64,000 nt of DNA, from NCBI GenBank assembly GCA_963921935.1, contig OY998180.1, positions 83,201,139 to 83,265,138 of the forward strand, given 5' to 3'. Below are positions 21,385-32,590 of the stretch, in pieces. The notes under the pieces are model-generated. The model was given only the letters and a program-made list of their open reading frames with translations. It had not been told where the DNA came from and searched no databases. Both the position numbers and the translations under genes were made by a program. The DNA comes from Galeruca laticollis. Its lineage: Eukaryota; Arthropoda; Insecta; Coleoptera; Chrysomelidae. Each line of letters opens with the position of its first letter. Position 1 is the stretch's first letter.

Positions 21385-21992
21385 AGACGTTGCATGTAAA
21401 AATTTAATACCATTTAATTTGTGTACGTAAAATACTTGTTTTTGACCATTATCATAAAATATTTACGGATTTCCATTAACTTATACCCTAAATGTACTAC
21501 ATCGTTTGAAAGATTATTAATTGTAAAAAGACTTACATGGTGATTCATTTAAACATTTTGAGATATTGCTTCATTTGCGTTTTGTGTCACCCTGTATTAA
21601 AGAAGCCACATATAAAAAAGTAATTAATACTGAGCACAGTCAATGATAATTGAATACAAAGACCTATTAATTTATTTTTATTTACTGTTTTGGAGAGTGT
21701 TAAAAGATGAGGTCTTTTTTGCCAATAATTGGCCATATCTTTTTGAAAAACCCATATAAATATTAGATTGCTATATATTTGCAATGCTCTCGGTGAGATC
21801 TTTTCGATACTTGAACCAAATATAGTACATTTCATTTAAAAATATGTAAGTTTGTGTTGCTACGTGGTTTTGGAATACCCTGTAGAATGGAAAGTATTTT
21901 CAAAATAAATGTGCCCTCAGTAACTGTATGAGCTCACACAAAACATTAAAGTTTCATCACTTACCACAACAATGTAATCCTCCGATGTCAGA
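21385..21992 (-). repeat. Right inverted arm of the DD41D element
   Basis: This is the reverse complement of about 19050-19690, recognisable over its whole length including the terminal block. Confidence 0.7.
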
Positions 21993-22058
21993 TTTATTTA
22001 TTTATTATTTTTTATACATATAAAATATTGGTTGACGTCACCTACAATTTCATTTTAG

Positions 22059-22313
22059 GCTGACAAAGATCCATTCGGTTGCGATCCTTTTGCAATATTG
22101 CACGCACCAACAAGAGATGGTTCTGCTCCACCCCGACCTAGTAGTCCTAGTCCTGCTTTACCTCCTAAGAAGAGTAAAAACCCTCCGCCACGACCTGCCC
22201 CACCTAGGCCACAACCACCAAACTTGAAAAAATCCCAACAGGCCGACGCCTTTGGTAGTGATCCTTTTGGAAACAGTGGTGGATTTGCTGATTTTTCGGA
22301 TTTCGATGCTAAG
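22059..22313 (+). CDS. Eps-15: Eps15 orthologue, proline-rich exon
   Basis: 85 codons. ADKDPFGCDPF supplies two DPF motifs. Next comes a proline-rich stretch with PALPPKK, fitting the PxLPxK consensus for the Crk SH3 domain, and PPPRPAPPRP. Then SDPFGNSGG and FADFSDFDAK follow. Acceptor TTTTAG, donor AAG|GTAGGC, phase 0 at both ends. Confidence 0.88.
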
Positions 22314-22976
22314 GTAGGCCTTAAGAGCATATAATGTACATTTTAGTTATGAGATTTGTTATTTAATGTGAATAAAGGTAATTCATATTTTGTATAATAT
22401 ATTCATAAACGTAAACGCCAATGCTCAGTTTGCAGATTGCCGTTTTAATTTAAAAACCTTTAAGTATTTAAGATAATTCATAGTTGCTAGTATTAGCGCC
22501 GTTTGTCGTTGGACATGTCGTTATTTGTCGGTAAACATAAACTATTTTCAGTATTTTTATAGAAAATTTGTTATAACCTTTTTAACATACTGCATACTTT
22601 TTCCTGATTAAGTTAAGAGCAACAAAAGGCAAATTTTTATACTGTACAGCATGAGCTTATGGAGCTAAAAAAATTTTTAGACATATGAATTATCTTTAGC
22701 AGTTCACTAGTTAAAATAATGAATATTAAAGAATATCTTATTATTAAATTGGTATAGGGAGAGAATATTTCAATATGTAATCAATTTTAGTATATTTAGA
22801 AACTTTTTTTTCAAACTCAAATATGTATTAAAAATGGTATTCTTTGATCTTCTGGTATTTTAATAAACAATTCACAATATATTTAATCTGTACAAAACAA
22901 ATTGTCAAAGAATATTCTGTTTTTAACCATTTATTATATTATTAAATTATATTTTTGTTTTTGGTACTGTATTGTA
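22314..22976. other. Eps15 intron, nothing recognised
   Basis: AT-rich, no open frame of interest, up to the TA target of the foldback element at 22975. Confidence 0.5.
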
Positions 22977-23467
22977 CCGGGTGGCCAACTAAGAACGGCC
23001 GTCGGCCATATCTCAGGAGTGGATTATAGCACAGGTTCGGGAAAAACATTTTTATAACAATAGTGGCCTCAAGAAACGTCTGGAAATTATTTTCAGAATT
23101 GTAGGTCCACCGCTAGAGGGCGCATTTGACAGTTAAAATTTTAAAATGCAAATTTTTTCAAAATTTACTCAGTTAAGGAGCATATTAAATATTATAATCA
23201 GATTCCTCGACAAAGTCTGTATATTTTCAATATGACAAGTTTAAGTCTATCTCTTCAAAAAGGGGTGGGGGGGAGTGGGAACCTTGTTATGAAAAAACGC
23301 CTGTAATTCGGGTTCTGCTTGACCGATTTTAATAAACTTGATGTTGTTTGAAAGAGCTTTTGTTGAACAATCGAAAACTTGTAAATATGAAGCAATCTGA
23401 TTAATAACATAAATGCTAGAGGACGCTGTTTTATTTTTTCTAAATATTGTGTTTTCTCGTAACAATT
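22977..23467 (+). repeat. Left arm of the foldback element
   Basis: Inverted match to 25986-26475 along its whole length. It includes a G-run (GGGGTGGGGGGGAGTGGG) that is shorter in the other arm. Confidence 0.8.
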
Positions 23468-23829
23468 TTAAATGGAAGCATACAAATTGAAGTAAGACTT
23501 TAAAAAGTACACCAAATTAGTAATAAAACAGTGCAAATCGCAAGGCGATATCTCTTTTTTATTCTGAGATATCGTAAGAAGCAGGTAAATGGCGGGAATT
23601 GTTCTTCCAACGTCTAGAAGGTTGGTTCGCGTTAACAGAAATTAATAAATTTAGCCTGAATGAAAAGATCTTACATTGGTCTGCAGTAATTTAAACTGTT
23701 ATCATACTAATGTTATGATTGCCTCTAGATTACCTAAATGTAATGCTGTCGCTACTAACAATGAAAACGAATTTCAAAATAATGTGATAAATCGAACAAT
23801 TGACATCTTTAATAAATAACTACGTATTT

Positions 23830-24560
23830 AGTGCCGCCCTAGATGTTCGAAATGTCGTCTATCATTTTCAATGCATGAAATCAATCGCTGACGGGTAAAG
23901 AAAACAGCAGCTTCAATTTCTGCCCTTTGAATACTTCGTATTGTCTGTCGTATTCATTCAACCATGTCAGCTCTTGTTGCGGGTCTATCGGCATAAACGA
24001 GATCTTTTACTCGCCCCCCACAAATAAAAATTTAAACAAGTTAGGTCTGGAGACCTCGGAGGCCAAATAAATGAACTTCCACGTCCTATCCACCTTCCAG
24101 GGTATGATTGATCTAAGAAATTTCGAACATCTCTAGAATAATGTGCCGGGCACCCATCATGTTTCAAGATCATGTCACGACGAATGGCCAAAGGTATGTC
24201 TTCTAAAAGAAGTGGCAATTCGTTGCTTAAAAAATCTTTCTCCATTAACAGTATCATTAAAAAAAAAGTCCCAATTATTTCTCCACCTAGAATCCCGCAC
24301 CACACATTTACAGACCCAACGACCATGATGTTGAACCTCCTGCATCCAGTGGAGATTTGTATCAGACCAGTAGTGCATATTATGTCGATTTACACTACCA
24401 TCATTATGAAACGTAGCCTCATCTGTCCACATAATTCGTGAAAGTATTTCAGGATCGTCGTGTATCATATGTGGAGAGCCAGTTGCAAAAATCCAACCTG
24501 GTATCGTAAATCTTGAGCATTCAAACTTTGGTGTAGGACCATGTGATATGGGTGCAATCT
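23830..24560 (-). pseudogene. DD41D transposase relic
   Basis: Minus-strand pieces: MWTDEATFHNDGSVNRHN, KHDGCPAHYSRDVRNFL, and WIGRGSSFIWPPRSPDL followed by TCLNFYLWG. Spacing to the third catalytic position is again 41 residues, but that position reads Asn (LNFYLWG) in place of Asp. Frameshifts occur and the N-terminus is missing. It is a relative of the transposase at 19972-21004, not a close copy. Confidence 0.75.
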
Positions 24561-24590
24561 AAAATAGTATAATCAGTAGTAATACTATAA

Positions 24591-24735
24591 GTACTTCAAA
24601 ATAATCAGGTTATACATCGATAACTTGTTGCATAATTATAAAGAGCGTCAGTTTGACAGTTTATTCTGTCAAACTGACACGATTTGTAATTATGCAGGAA
24701 GTTTGAGATGTATAACCGTATTTATTTTGAAGTAC
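24591..24735. mobile_element. 145-bp palindromic MITE
   Basis: A near-perfect hairpin: GTACTTCAAAATAA at the left end is matched by TTATTTTGAAGTAC at the right, and the centre is CAGTTTGACAG with its complement. It has no coding content. It sits between the DD41D relic and the recombinase gene. Confidence 0.75.
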
Positions 24736-24840
24736 ATATTGTATTTGATACGATTATTTTTTGAGTAAATTAAGTAAATATATAAACAATTTATTAATTT
24801 AAATACAAATTGGTGCAATGAAAGTTACAATTATTATATA

Positions 24841-25950
24841 CTACGTTTTTTTAACTGAGTTATTTTCGGCGCAGGAAACGTGGCCACTGCTCATTGAAGT
24901 GCTGGAAATACTGGAGGTGTTATTACTTGAACCTGCAGCGTTTTTAAAATTGGATCTCATCTTATTTATTATGTTTTGGTGATGTTGTTCATCTATCTGT
25001 AGGTAGGGTTTGATAGAATTGCTATTACCATGTCCTGTTGTTTTAATAAGTTCTTGTTCCGATACACCTGCTTTTGCCAATTGTGAAACAGCAGTGGCTC
25101 GGTGAGAATGATTTGAAAATATTTTGTTTGTCATATTCAAATTTGCCAATTCTGCAGACTTTTTGGTCCATTTACTAATTTCATGCACTCCAATTGGCAT
25201 ATTTTTGTACCAGCCAAGGGTTTTTTCTTTTCTCCAGTTACTGTCAGAAATAACCTATCTGTTTTAATATTGATGTTTTCGCTTCTTTTCATCATTAGCT
25301 TATCTAGAAGTCTCACTGGACAACGACTTACTTCATTATGGTTAGGTACAAGCCATTTTTTATTAGCACATGGTTTTGCTCCTCCCTGTGTGGTTTTGGT
25401 AAAAATAGGATTATATTGTATTCTACCAGTTGGAGTATCATCATTTCCAGTTTCTTTTTGAAAATAATGAGTCAAGCATGACGCTCCTTTATTTCCTCTC
25501 CACGCAAGTTCTACAGAAGCAATTAAGAAAAATTTTATTTGTAATCCTTCCGGTGTATTTTCATCCCACGCTTCTATCATTGCTATGTACTTGTTATCTT
25601 TAAATGCTGATGCACTGACCTTTCTCTTGTACGGTAACATTTGAAGTTCCCTTCTTTTTGAATTTCTTGCGTTTCGTGTGGCTAAAAATATGGGACTAGA
25701 GAATGGATCAATTACTCTATTAAACTCCTTCATATATTTTTCTTGTACTTGTTTTGCCGTAATGTTCCACATCGTTTTAACCACATTTTATTTATAATTT
25801 TCTCCATTACATTTTCGCATATTGAAAGCCCAATCTTTCAAAATGGACGCTATCATTTCAGTGGAAATTGATTCGTTTAGCACATAATTTCTTTCACTGC
25901 AAAACGTAAGAAATTGTTTCCATACGTACTTTTTGTTTTCACTGTATTAT
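24841..25950 (-). pseudogene. Crypton-type tyrosine recombinase (DUF3504-like), frameshifted
   Basis: This would be a site-specific strand-exchange enzyme. An N-terminal SAM-like region reads WKQFLTFCSERNYVLNESI near 25900, with an in-frame stop after ENYK. A middle region (25137-25784) includes PYKRKVSASAF and VELAWRGNKG. The catalytic C-terminus (24841-25200) has HSHRATAVSQLAKAGVSEQE, then TGHGNSNSIKPYLQ: the HxxR, GH and Tyr residues of the tyrosine-recombinase box. One frameshift falls near 25200. The same domain occurs in Cryptons and in host ZMYM/KIAA1958/QRICH1 proteins. Family identity is good; an autonomous Crypton is not shown. Confidence 0.75.
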
Positions 25951-25985
25951 GAGGCTCAGTATTTTGTATACTTTCGTCTATTGCG

Positions 25986-26475
25986 AATTGTTACGAGAAA
26001 ACACAATATTTAAAAAAATAAAACGGCGCCCTCTAGCATTTCTGTTATTAATCAGATTGCTTCATTTTTACAAATTTTCGATTGTCCAACAAAAAGCTCT
26101 TTCAGACAACATCAATTTTATTAAAATCGGTCAAGCAGAACCCGAATTACAGGCGTTTTTTCGAAACAAGGTTCCCACTCTCCCCCACCCCTTTTTTGAA
26201 GAGATAGACTTAAACTTGTCATATTGAAAATATGCAGACTTTGTCGAGGAATCTGATTATAATATTTAATATGCTCCTTAACTGAGTAAATTTTGAAAAA
26301 ATTTGCATTTTAAAATTTTAACTGTCAAATGCGCCCTCTAGCGGTGGACCTACAATTCTGAAAATAATTTCCAGACGTTTCTTGAGGCCACTATTGTTAT
26401 AAAAATGTTTTTCCCGAACCTGTGCTATAATCCACTCCTGAGATGGCCGACGGCTGTTCTTAGTTGACCACCTGG
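25986..26475 (-). repeat. Right arm of the foldback element
   Basis: Reverse complement of 22977-23467 with few differences, ending at the TA duplication. Confidence 0.8.
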
Positions 26476-26477
26476 TA

Positions 26478-28734
26478 CAAAGGGAAAATAGAGATTTTAG
26501 GTAAATATACTGGTTTTCAAGAAAATCTGGTCATTTGAAGATGTGCTAATTTCATATTCTGTCTACAGCAATTGGACACATAGTAGGACACTAGTGTTTC
26601 TTATTTTTTTGAGTTATTGTTTTGACAACATATGCAATATCTGTGGCCAGCTAACAAAATATTAAAGTTTTTGTTTTGTATAGACTGTATATTTTCGAAG
26701 ATGATTGAAAATAATCAAATATATGCATAAAAAGGTCAACATACAATTTATATATTCTGTTAATTTTGTTTCCATTTAATCACACGTATCAATACTGAAT
26801 AATCATGGAGGAGTTGGAGTGAAATAGAATTGTGGGTTATGAACACAGTTTGTGATTAATTAGCAATTGTAAGTTATCTAAAAAATAGCATCAATTTAAT
26901 GAAACAAAGAATAAACTCAAATTCCACTAGTTTGTAGAGCTCCATAAGTTTGATAAAATATTTTTTCGGGATTGAGACTCATTTTTAACTAATATTTTAT
27001 TCTCTATGAGTTCGATGTAGATAATTATATAATAGTGTCAGAATCTGTGTGTAAGTAGTAGCTATTTCTATGAAGAAAATACTACTTGTATTTTTTTATT
27101 TTCAATTATCTGTTTAATAAAATTAATTGTTGTAGTGTCTGCACCGCAGTCCTTTGGTACATTATACCCAGTTACCATTCCCGTCCATCCCGACCCATCC
27201 ATTTTTAAACCACTTACTTTATGGCTTTTCCGGTAGCTTCATGGTATGCTTTTATTTTATTTTAACATTTTTTTTAAATTGGCCCTGCGTTTATTATTTT
27301 CTTAATTTTTTTTTAAATTAAATAAGTGCAATTAAATTAATACGAAGTTTTGAATATTATACTTGTTACTCGATTTAAAACGTCAACAATAGTGTATGAA
27401 ACAACAATTGTAGAAAATCAAAGTATTAAATGGATAAATCTGTTGTGTATTATTGAGCCAGTAACTTGAACGTTTTATCAGTTTGGTAAATTGCTTTTCT
27501 TACCATGTTTGTTTATACAATTTTCTCACATTTTGTGTCAATAAGTAAATAAATGAATATGAGAATTTCAAATTAAAAAATAATCTTCCAGTTTTACCAA
27601 CTTGTCAATTTGACACGTCTGTTTTTTTACATAGCAACAGTCAATAAGTTTTATTTTGTGACTCATATTTTGTTTCAGTTGTACATTGACTAAAAAATTC
27701 AATTTTTTTCTAAACATTACATAGAAAATTGAAAGATATTTTTATATTGTTTGAGAAGTTGATTCAAACTAACTTCCTTCAAATTCCTAGGATTATTTAT
27801 AAAATATTTTACTTTTTTAAATGAAACTAACCGTTTCTAAATAATTCCACAATATAATGAAAAAATGATGAAAATTCTAAAAAAAATTACAATTGTTCCT
27901 ATATTACTAAATATCATCGTCAGAATGACAGAATAACATTTCATGCGATGCCTAATATTTAATAATTATTTTTGGCTAGACCAAGAAGTGACCCAATCTT
28001 TCATTAAAATATTTTACAATTTTCCATCAAACTGAATTTTATTATGAATGAAATTTTTACTCTAATAAAGTGCCACTTAAATAAACGATTTTGAATTAAG
28101 TAAAATAGCGTATTATCAGTCAAAATGTGAAAATATTATTTAATGTTGCATTAAAGCTTGCTAGATCATTGACATCCTGCAATAATATATGACAATCTTT
28201 GAACGTACATCTCTACATTAAACATATCTCAGTGACGTTACTGTGATTCAATCAGTAATGCATACTTGATAAAATCATTCTTCACATATGTTTGTTTGCT
28301 AATTATAACACAATAAGTTCACAGTGAAGTGAGATTGTTTTGTCAATTTTTAGCAATCTGTCAAATTTCTTCATAATTTTTTAGCGCACAGGAATTAGTG
28401 AGTTGGTTTTTTTAAATATGTTTAATTTACCTAAATTTCAGAGCTATATAAAGCCTGAAAAAAATATGTGGACAGCTCCTTGAATGAGTCATTAAAAAAA
28501 ATAGATTTACCAATATCAAATCATGAAATAGTATTGAACCCAGTCTATATTATGTAGAATACATTAATATTTTCTCCATAAAAGTGATCCTTGTTAAATT
28601 AAATTAAATTAACGTGTCTCAAACTGCTGAGGCCATTGACAGAGTTATGATATTAGATATGTTTTACAACATTTACATTTTAGGTAGAATATGTTAGATA
28701 TTATTTATTAGATTTGTGTCTTTTAGGTAGGGCA
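26478..28734. other. Eps15 intron, no supported feature
   Basis: A long AT-rich intron stretch. A GC-richer patch at 27136-27232 has splice-like borders, but its 97-nt length would break the Eps15 frame. I see no element ends here. Confidence 0.5.
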
Positions 28735-30129
28735 GCACTCTATTCACTTCGCTTTCAGGATATCACTAAGTGGCTCTTTTATATTGTGTTTCTGCTGAGA
28801 AATTTGGTAGCGGGGACATTCCAGTTAACAGTTAGATGTATGGAACATAACTGGCACAGCGGACAATCTTCTTTTGTCATCAAGTAGCCATGGATATAAC
28901 GTGAATGTCCAGTATGCATTCTTCTTATACCTACTTTTTGTTTTTTTGAGAATGTGGAGTCATGATGATATTATGGTAGGGCTGGATTTCATGAAGGGCG
29001 GAGTGTGTTGTATCCCAGTATGATTGGCAGGAGTCTCGTGAGATGTTTTTTAAACAGAGATTTTTGGTCGACATGGATTTGTATGTTTGTTTTTTGGGTG
29101 TTAGTTGTAACGGCCAGCTTAGCGGCGTTGTAGTTTGTTTCATTCCCTGTGAGTACAATGTGTGATGGGTCTAGATTATCGTGACCGTGATATTTTGAGA
29201 GAAGACTTTCTCATATCTTTTGTGGATTTCTTCTATTAGTGGGTGTTTAGAGTTGGCTTTTTTAATTTCTTGAATTGATGAGAGTATGTGCAGATAGCGA
29301 CATTTGCATTTCCTGCAATTAATAATTTGAAAGCCTGGAGAATTGCAAAGACTTCCTGCGGTAAATATATTACAAGTGTCTTCGAGAGCAGTTGTGTAAA
29401 GGATATCGTTTAGTTAAGTCACCGCGATTTACTATTTTTGGAAGCGTCGGTATATATGATTTTGTCAAACCTGTTGGTTGATTCGTTTGGTGAATTTTTT
29501 TCTTAGGAGTAAGTTGGATTTCTTAATATTTAAGATCCAGTAATGTTATTGGCATTTTCCATGGAGGAGTGGAGGATATACGGAAAGGTAGTGTGAGGTT
29601 GAGATCCATGTTGTACAGGATAGGTTTTAGAGTGTCTATAATGGTGCTTGTTGATTTTGAGGGATGATTTTATTCTTTCTTATGTATGTTTGGGATTAAG
29701 TTATTGACTGGATTGTGGGGATTGGCAGATGTTGAACATGTTAGTAAAAGATATTGATGTCTCAGGTGATGGGAAGGTTCATTAGCTTCCACATATAAGC
29801 TGTGCGTTGGGCTGGATTTGAAGGCGACTAGGAATATGCAGATAGTTGTGTAGTGGATGGTGTTAAGCTGATTTATATGGAATTTTGAAGAGGAGAGATA
29901 AATGATGCTTCCATAGTCTATTTTTGATGTGATTACAGCTCTGTACTGTTTTGTCACTTCCCCATTGATGACGGGATAATGTTTTCTGTATATTAAGCCT
30001 TTTGATAAAGTTTGCTTTCATTTCTTGAATGTGTTTGTTGTCAAACGTTAAGCCCAGCATTTTATGGTGAGTTACTGGTAGGGTGTTTCCATTGAGTTTT
30101 AGATTAGTGATTTGTTTATTATTTTTCAT
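28735..30129 (-). pseudogene. Jockey-type RT C-terminus and RNase H, broken
   Basis: RT thumb and connection motifs read LKLNGNTLPVTHHKMLGLTF, RLNIQKTLSRHQWGSDK, YRAVITSKIDYGSIIY and INQLNTIHYTTI, in that order over 29670-30129 with a frameshift near 29950. Further down, TGHSRYIHGYLMTKEDCPLC near 28860-28920 is the C-terminal Cys-rich block. The catalytic RT centre is absent, so this is a dead 5'-truncated copy. Confidence 0.75.
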
Positions 30130-30180
30130 ACTAATTGGGTTCTGAGTGCATTATAATAGCTTGTTCTCCTTGAGGAATAC
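28735..30180 (-). mobile_element. 5'-truncated Jockey-type non-LTR retrotransposon
   Basis: It lies antisense in the Eps15 intron. The order on the minus strand is RT C-terminus, RNase H, terminal zinc-knuckle-like region. The 3' end lies near 28735 and the 5' end is truncated near 30180. No clear target duplication was found. Confidence 0.7.
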
Positions 30181-30692
30181 GGGCAGCGGTTTAGACTTGG
30201 CAGCAGCAACGTTGGAAATGTTACCATTTATTTCACTATTGTTTTAACGTAATATATTTATTATGTATGTGAATGTTGAAACCTAAATTCTCTTTTTCCA
30301 GCCCATCAAATCGTAAGAACCAACAACTCTCATGTATCATAACAATCTATAAGGTTTTATTTCTGATCACTTTTTAACCATTACTTGTAATTTAATAATT
30401 GGTATCTTATTTTGTATACAAAATGTATGTTAGCAAAGTTTGATGCAACATTAATATATGCGATAAAATGGTTAAAAAATCGAATGATACTATATATTTA
30501 ATTTTTTTCTTTTTAAATTTTTAGTTTACCATTTTATAAACTCGCATTTATGTCAATTCAGCACTTGCATGATGTAATGGATGTAGTAGCAAGTATTAAC
30601 TAAAATTTCAGGTGCAGTTAAACTCAGGGTCCCCACTAACATTTTTTTAACTAACAATTTCAGCCTTAATAATCTTCATGTATCCTCTTCAG
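30181..30692. other. Eps15 intron, nothing recognised
   Basis: AT-rich sequence ending in the polypyrimidine tract and TTCAG acceptor of the next exon. A second AG at 30662 is an alternative acceptor, but it would add stops. Confidence 0.5.
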
Positions 30693-31091
30693 TTTAATGA
30701 TAAGCCGATTGCAAAGGTCCAAGCACAGTCTTCTAATGTTCTCGATTTTACCGATGATCCATTTCAAAATTATCGGTATGAGGATCCATGTAACATTATA
30801 TTCGATGACGAGCAGCCAGCCCCTGTTAAGAAAAACGAAGAAAAAGAAAAATTCGACCCATTCGGCCTGGATGGTCGTCAATCGGTACCTTTACCTATTA
30901 GCAATCCATTTGTTAGTTCTAGTGGTAGAGCCTCTGCGCCCACCGTTACTGAAACGTTTAGTGAGGACCAACAGTTAGCGTGGGCTGCTAGAGAAAGTAT
31001 TAAATTAGAAGAAGACAGACGAAAAAGACAATTGCAGGAGCAGGCTGATCTAGAATTAGCCATAAGTTTAAGTAAAGCCGAGAGCAAACAG
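30693..31091 (+). CDS. Eps-15: Eps15 orthologue, UIM exon
   Basis: 133 codons: DPF motifs (TDDPFQNY, KFDPFGLDG), an NPF (SNPFVSS), and then two helical segments, DQQLAWAARESIKLEEDRRK and QEQADLELAISLSKAE. The second fits the ubiquitin-interacting-motif pattern (acidic-xxLxxAxxxS), and the first is UIM-like as in Eps15. These bind mono-ubiquitin on cargo. Acceptor TTCAG at 30692. The frame reads on to a stop at 31095-31097, but CAG|GTATAG is a good donor leading to a further in-frame exon. Confidence 0.88.
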
Positions 31092-31188
31092 GTATAGCTT
31101 TGACATGGTTAATAATATTATCGATCACACAAACAAGAGCTTGACGTAGATATTTTTTTTATTTCGTGTGTTGTTTGTTTCACTGCAG

Positions 31189-31245
31189 GATATGGTACAT
31201 GACTGCACAAGTAATACCAACGATGATGGAAATAGTAACAGTTGA
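31189..31245 (+). CDS. Eps-15: Eps15 orthologue, terminal exon
   Basis: After CACTGCAG the frame reads DMVHDCTSNTNDDGNSNS and stops (TGA 31243-31245). Phase 0 matches the donor at 31091/31092. If this intron is retained, the protein simply ends Gln-Val three codons earlier, so both forms are possible. Confidence 0.6.
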   Translation, partial: DMVHDCTSNTNDDGNSNS

Positions 31246-32219
31246 ACAAATGAAATGAGGCATTACACCAAAAAGTTATAATTTCTTTTAAGAAGTTGGT
31301 TTGTAGAGAAACTACGAATATTAAAATGAAGACCAATAATAATGAACTGTCAGAACTGTTAATAGTGTCAATTATCAGGTTTATTCTTATTTTTAATCTC
31401 TCGTAGTTTATATTATAAATGTTTTACTTTACTCGCGGTGACAACGACAATTCAATTTCATAAAGTAACAATATAACTTTACTATTTCATTATTGTTGGC
31501 AGAACTTTTCTTCAGCAGATATATTTACTTAATAATACTGTTTACAGTAAAACGAACCCAAAACATCACATGATGAAATTTTATAAAAATCATGTATTCT
31601 GATACTGATTTCAATTATTCTAAATTCTAGTAATTTTTCCCTGCCAAAACGAAATCTCACCTTTGCTGAAAGAATAATATTGTAATAGATTATCAACAAT
31701 TGTAAGTTTAGATTAATTGTTGATTATTGAACCATTGAGCTGCAGAAACTTCAAACCATTTTCAATTATCCTTTAATAGTTCTTTATCTTTTAAAAATTA
31801 TCGTGTATTTAATATTCTCTTGAATACATGTTTTCACCACACATTAAATATTCTATCTATATTATAAGGTTATCATTTATGATTAAAGTTAATAGAGATA
31901 CAATATCCATAAAACATCACTAATTCTAGTTGTCTATACCTTTCAAGAACCTATATTTGAAATTACTCTTTTTTTGTACCAGTGAATAGGCATTATGACA
32001 GATTTTAATATATGTCCTATAATGTTCGGAAATGTATATTATTTACAATGAATAAATATTTTTGCAGATAATAAAGGTTTAGTAGGAAAAAATAACATTT
32101 TAGTTTTTATATTTAAAAATCGCACCAAAACGCTTGTCAGTGTCATGGCGTCGATAATGACGACACAAGACGTCAATTAGATGCCCATTGAATAATTTAG
32201 ATATTTTATATTATTAAAT
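31246..32219. other. Downstream of Eps15, probable 3' UTR
   Basis: AT-rich, no coding frame. AATAAA occurs near 32049 (ATGAATAAATATT) and could be the poly(A) signal, but other sites are possible. Confidence 0.4.
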
Positions 32220-32420
32220 ATGAATTTCAAAGTGTACAAGTGGTGCGCTGTCTCCAAGTGTCATAACACATCAATAAAAAAAAAGCTCATGATAAGTTAT
32301 TTGTATTCATTCCACAAAAGAAAACGATACGAGACAAGTGGCTTAAATTTGAGATGCCAAATGATATGGAGAATTATATGAAATATCATTTGATGGAATT
32401 GGTGTCACAGATCGCATGAA
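32220..32420 (+). pseudogene. N-terminal half of a THAP zinc finger, frameshifted
   Basis: ATG at 32220 opens MNFKVYKWCAVSKCHNTSIK. Past a run of nine A the next frame continues HDKLFVFIPQKK … RDKWLKFEMPND. Cys-x4-Cys followed by a hydrophobic F-x-F-x-P and R-x-x-W is the start of the THAP (C2CH) DNA-binding fold. The second Cys-x2-His half is missing. The slip falls in the A-run, so either the gene is broken or the run is miscounted. Origin (host gene or P-element relative) is unknown. Confidence 0.55.
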
Positions 32421-32590
32421 ACCTGGGTGTTTGATCATATTCCACAAGAAGGTGCACACGAGACAGCGAACAAATCAACTCAAGTTCATATGACATATAA
32501 GTTCAGAAGTAAAGACATCCAAACAGAAATGATTTTTTTTCAAGAACTTTATTCAAATAATGCTACTAGAGTTACATGTATATCACAATA

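Larger units (their letters stand above)
19031..21992 (+). mobile_element. DD41D (rosa-like) ITm transposon with long inverted arms
   Basis: Two long inverted arms (about 19050-19690 and 21385-21992, over 600 bp each) share the end TCTGACATCGGAGGATTAC. On the left the likely true end is TA followed by TACAGAGTGGGG at about 19031; the right end seems shorter. Between the arms lies a broken transposase. The whole element sits in one Eps15 intron, sense to the gene. Family call rests on the catalytic spacing in the transposase. Confidence 0.7.
22977..26475. mobile_element. Foldback transposon carrying DD41D and tyrosine-recombinase genes
   Basis: Flanked by TA at 22975-22976 and 26476-26477. 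Ends are CCGGGTGGCCAACTAAGAAC and its near-complement. Inverted arms of about 490 bp (22977-23467, 25986-26475) enclose a decayed DD41D transposase, a 145-bp palindromic MITE and a Crypton-type tyrosine recombinase, all in one 2.5-kb interior. TA duplications and the DD41D relic point to an ITm element that later took in the other two pieces. It lies in an Eps15 intron. Confidence 0.75.

Noticed and set aside
22055..22330. Minus-strand open frame rich in Gly
   Set aside because: Antisense shadow of the Eps15 proline-rich exon.
27136..27232. GC-rich patch with AG and GT borders resembling an Eps15 exon
   Set aside because: 97 nt would shift the frame between two phase-0 exons, and the residues do not fit Eps15.
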